A DNA stretch of 64,000 bases from contig JAKFVT010000002.1 in the NCBI GenBank assembly GCA_021732005.1, positions 100,266 to 164,265 on the forward strand, written 5' to 3'. Within the stretch, counting starts at the first letter, position 1. Each line of letters opens with the position of its first letter. The translations under genes were made by a program, and so were the position numbers. Under the pieces are notes generated by a model. The model was not told where the DNA came from. It was given only the letters and a program-made list of their open reading frames with translations, and searched no databases. The stretch comes from Mycobacterium sp. (GTDB lineage Bacteria; Actinomycetota; Actinomycetes; Mycobacteriales; Mycobacteriaceae). Of the stretch, positions 63,931-64,000 are shown in pieces.

Positions 63931-63949
63931 ATGCCGGTCCGACAATTGC

Positions 63950-64000
63950 CTACGGCGGTGCGGGCCCGTCAGCCGGCGGCGGGGGCGGCGGTTCAGGTGC
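63950..64000 (-). CDS. 3' end of a gene with Pro-rich C terminus (partial)
   Basis: On the minus strand the last 51 bases read as an open frame, APEPPPPPPADGPAPP followed by TAG. Proline-rich tails of this kind are common in mycobacterial membrane and exported proteins. Only 16 residues are visible, so this may be chance in GC-rich DNA. Confidence 0.4.
   Translation of the reverse strand, partial: APEPPPPPPADGPAPP

Overview
The window is a contiguous piece of a high-GC mycobacterial chromosome, most likely a rapidly growing Mycolicibacterium-type species. The evidence is an antigen 85 mycolyltransferase, an MmpS/MmpL pair, a 13E12-type HNH protein, two F420-dependent LLM oxidoreductases, a WS/DGAT acyltransferase, a mycothiol-dependent maleylpyruvate isomerase-family protein, type VII secretion remnants and gltBD beside a MinD-like ATPase (the arrangement remembered for M. 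tuberculosis Rv3858c-Rv3860). No rRNA, tRNA, insertion sequence or CRISPR array was seen.

Layout. 1-4.2 kb: the end of a LuxR regulator, then an ECF sigma factor heading a tight run (cupin, unknown ThuA-like protein, VOC, NTF2-like, SDR). 4.3-9.8 kb: a small exported protein, a NUDIX hydrolase, a nickel superoxide dismutase divergent from its maturation protease, a CsbD stress protein, two cell-wall enzymes that diverge from a palindrome, a DinB-like protein and a DsbA-like protein. 9.8-13.2 kb: a 13E12/HNH gene behind a LexA box, a VOC protein, an antigen 85 homologue and a DUF4262 gene behind a second LexA box. 13.3-17.3 kb: a complete N-acetylglucosamine uptake and catabolism cluster (nagA, nagB, EIIA divergent from EIICB). 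17.5-25.9 kb: small exported proteins, a TetR/SDR pair sharing a palindrome, an acyltransferase-3 with a separate SGNH hydrolase, an S53 protease with a membrane partner, and an APH(6)/Hur-type kinase. 25.9-34.4 kb: HrpA helicase, two paralogous His-rich exported peptides with a conserved upstream block, patatin lipase, WS/DGAT and an LLM enzyme.

34.4-38.9 kb: two acyl-CoA dehydrogenases diverge from a DUF1295 membrane protein plus flavoprotein across a site that fits the KstR (sterol regulon) operator. 38.9-41.0 kb: remains of an ESX/type VII locus (Rv3899c-like protein, YbaB/EspL-like protein, eccA 3' fragment). 41.1-45.3 kb: a TetR-controlled aromatic-ring monooxygenase, a kinase-like protein lacking the helix-C segment, and a MinD-like ATPase. 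45.8-51.8 kb: gltBD. 52-58.5 kb: an LLM enzyme, ArsR-SulP transporter operon, a YVTN-type beta-propeller and a PHP phosphoesterase. 58.5-64 kb: MmpL-MmpS divergent from TetR, and a LexA-boxed dinB.

The most notable signals are regulatory: three LexA-like boxes, a KstR-like operator, long perfect palindromes at TetR genes, and a 70-bp module conserved upstream of the two His-rich peptide genes. All family names come from reading motifs; no database search was run.
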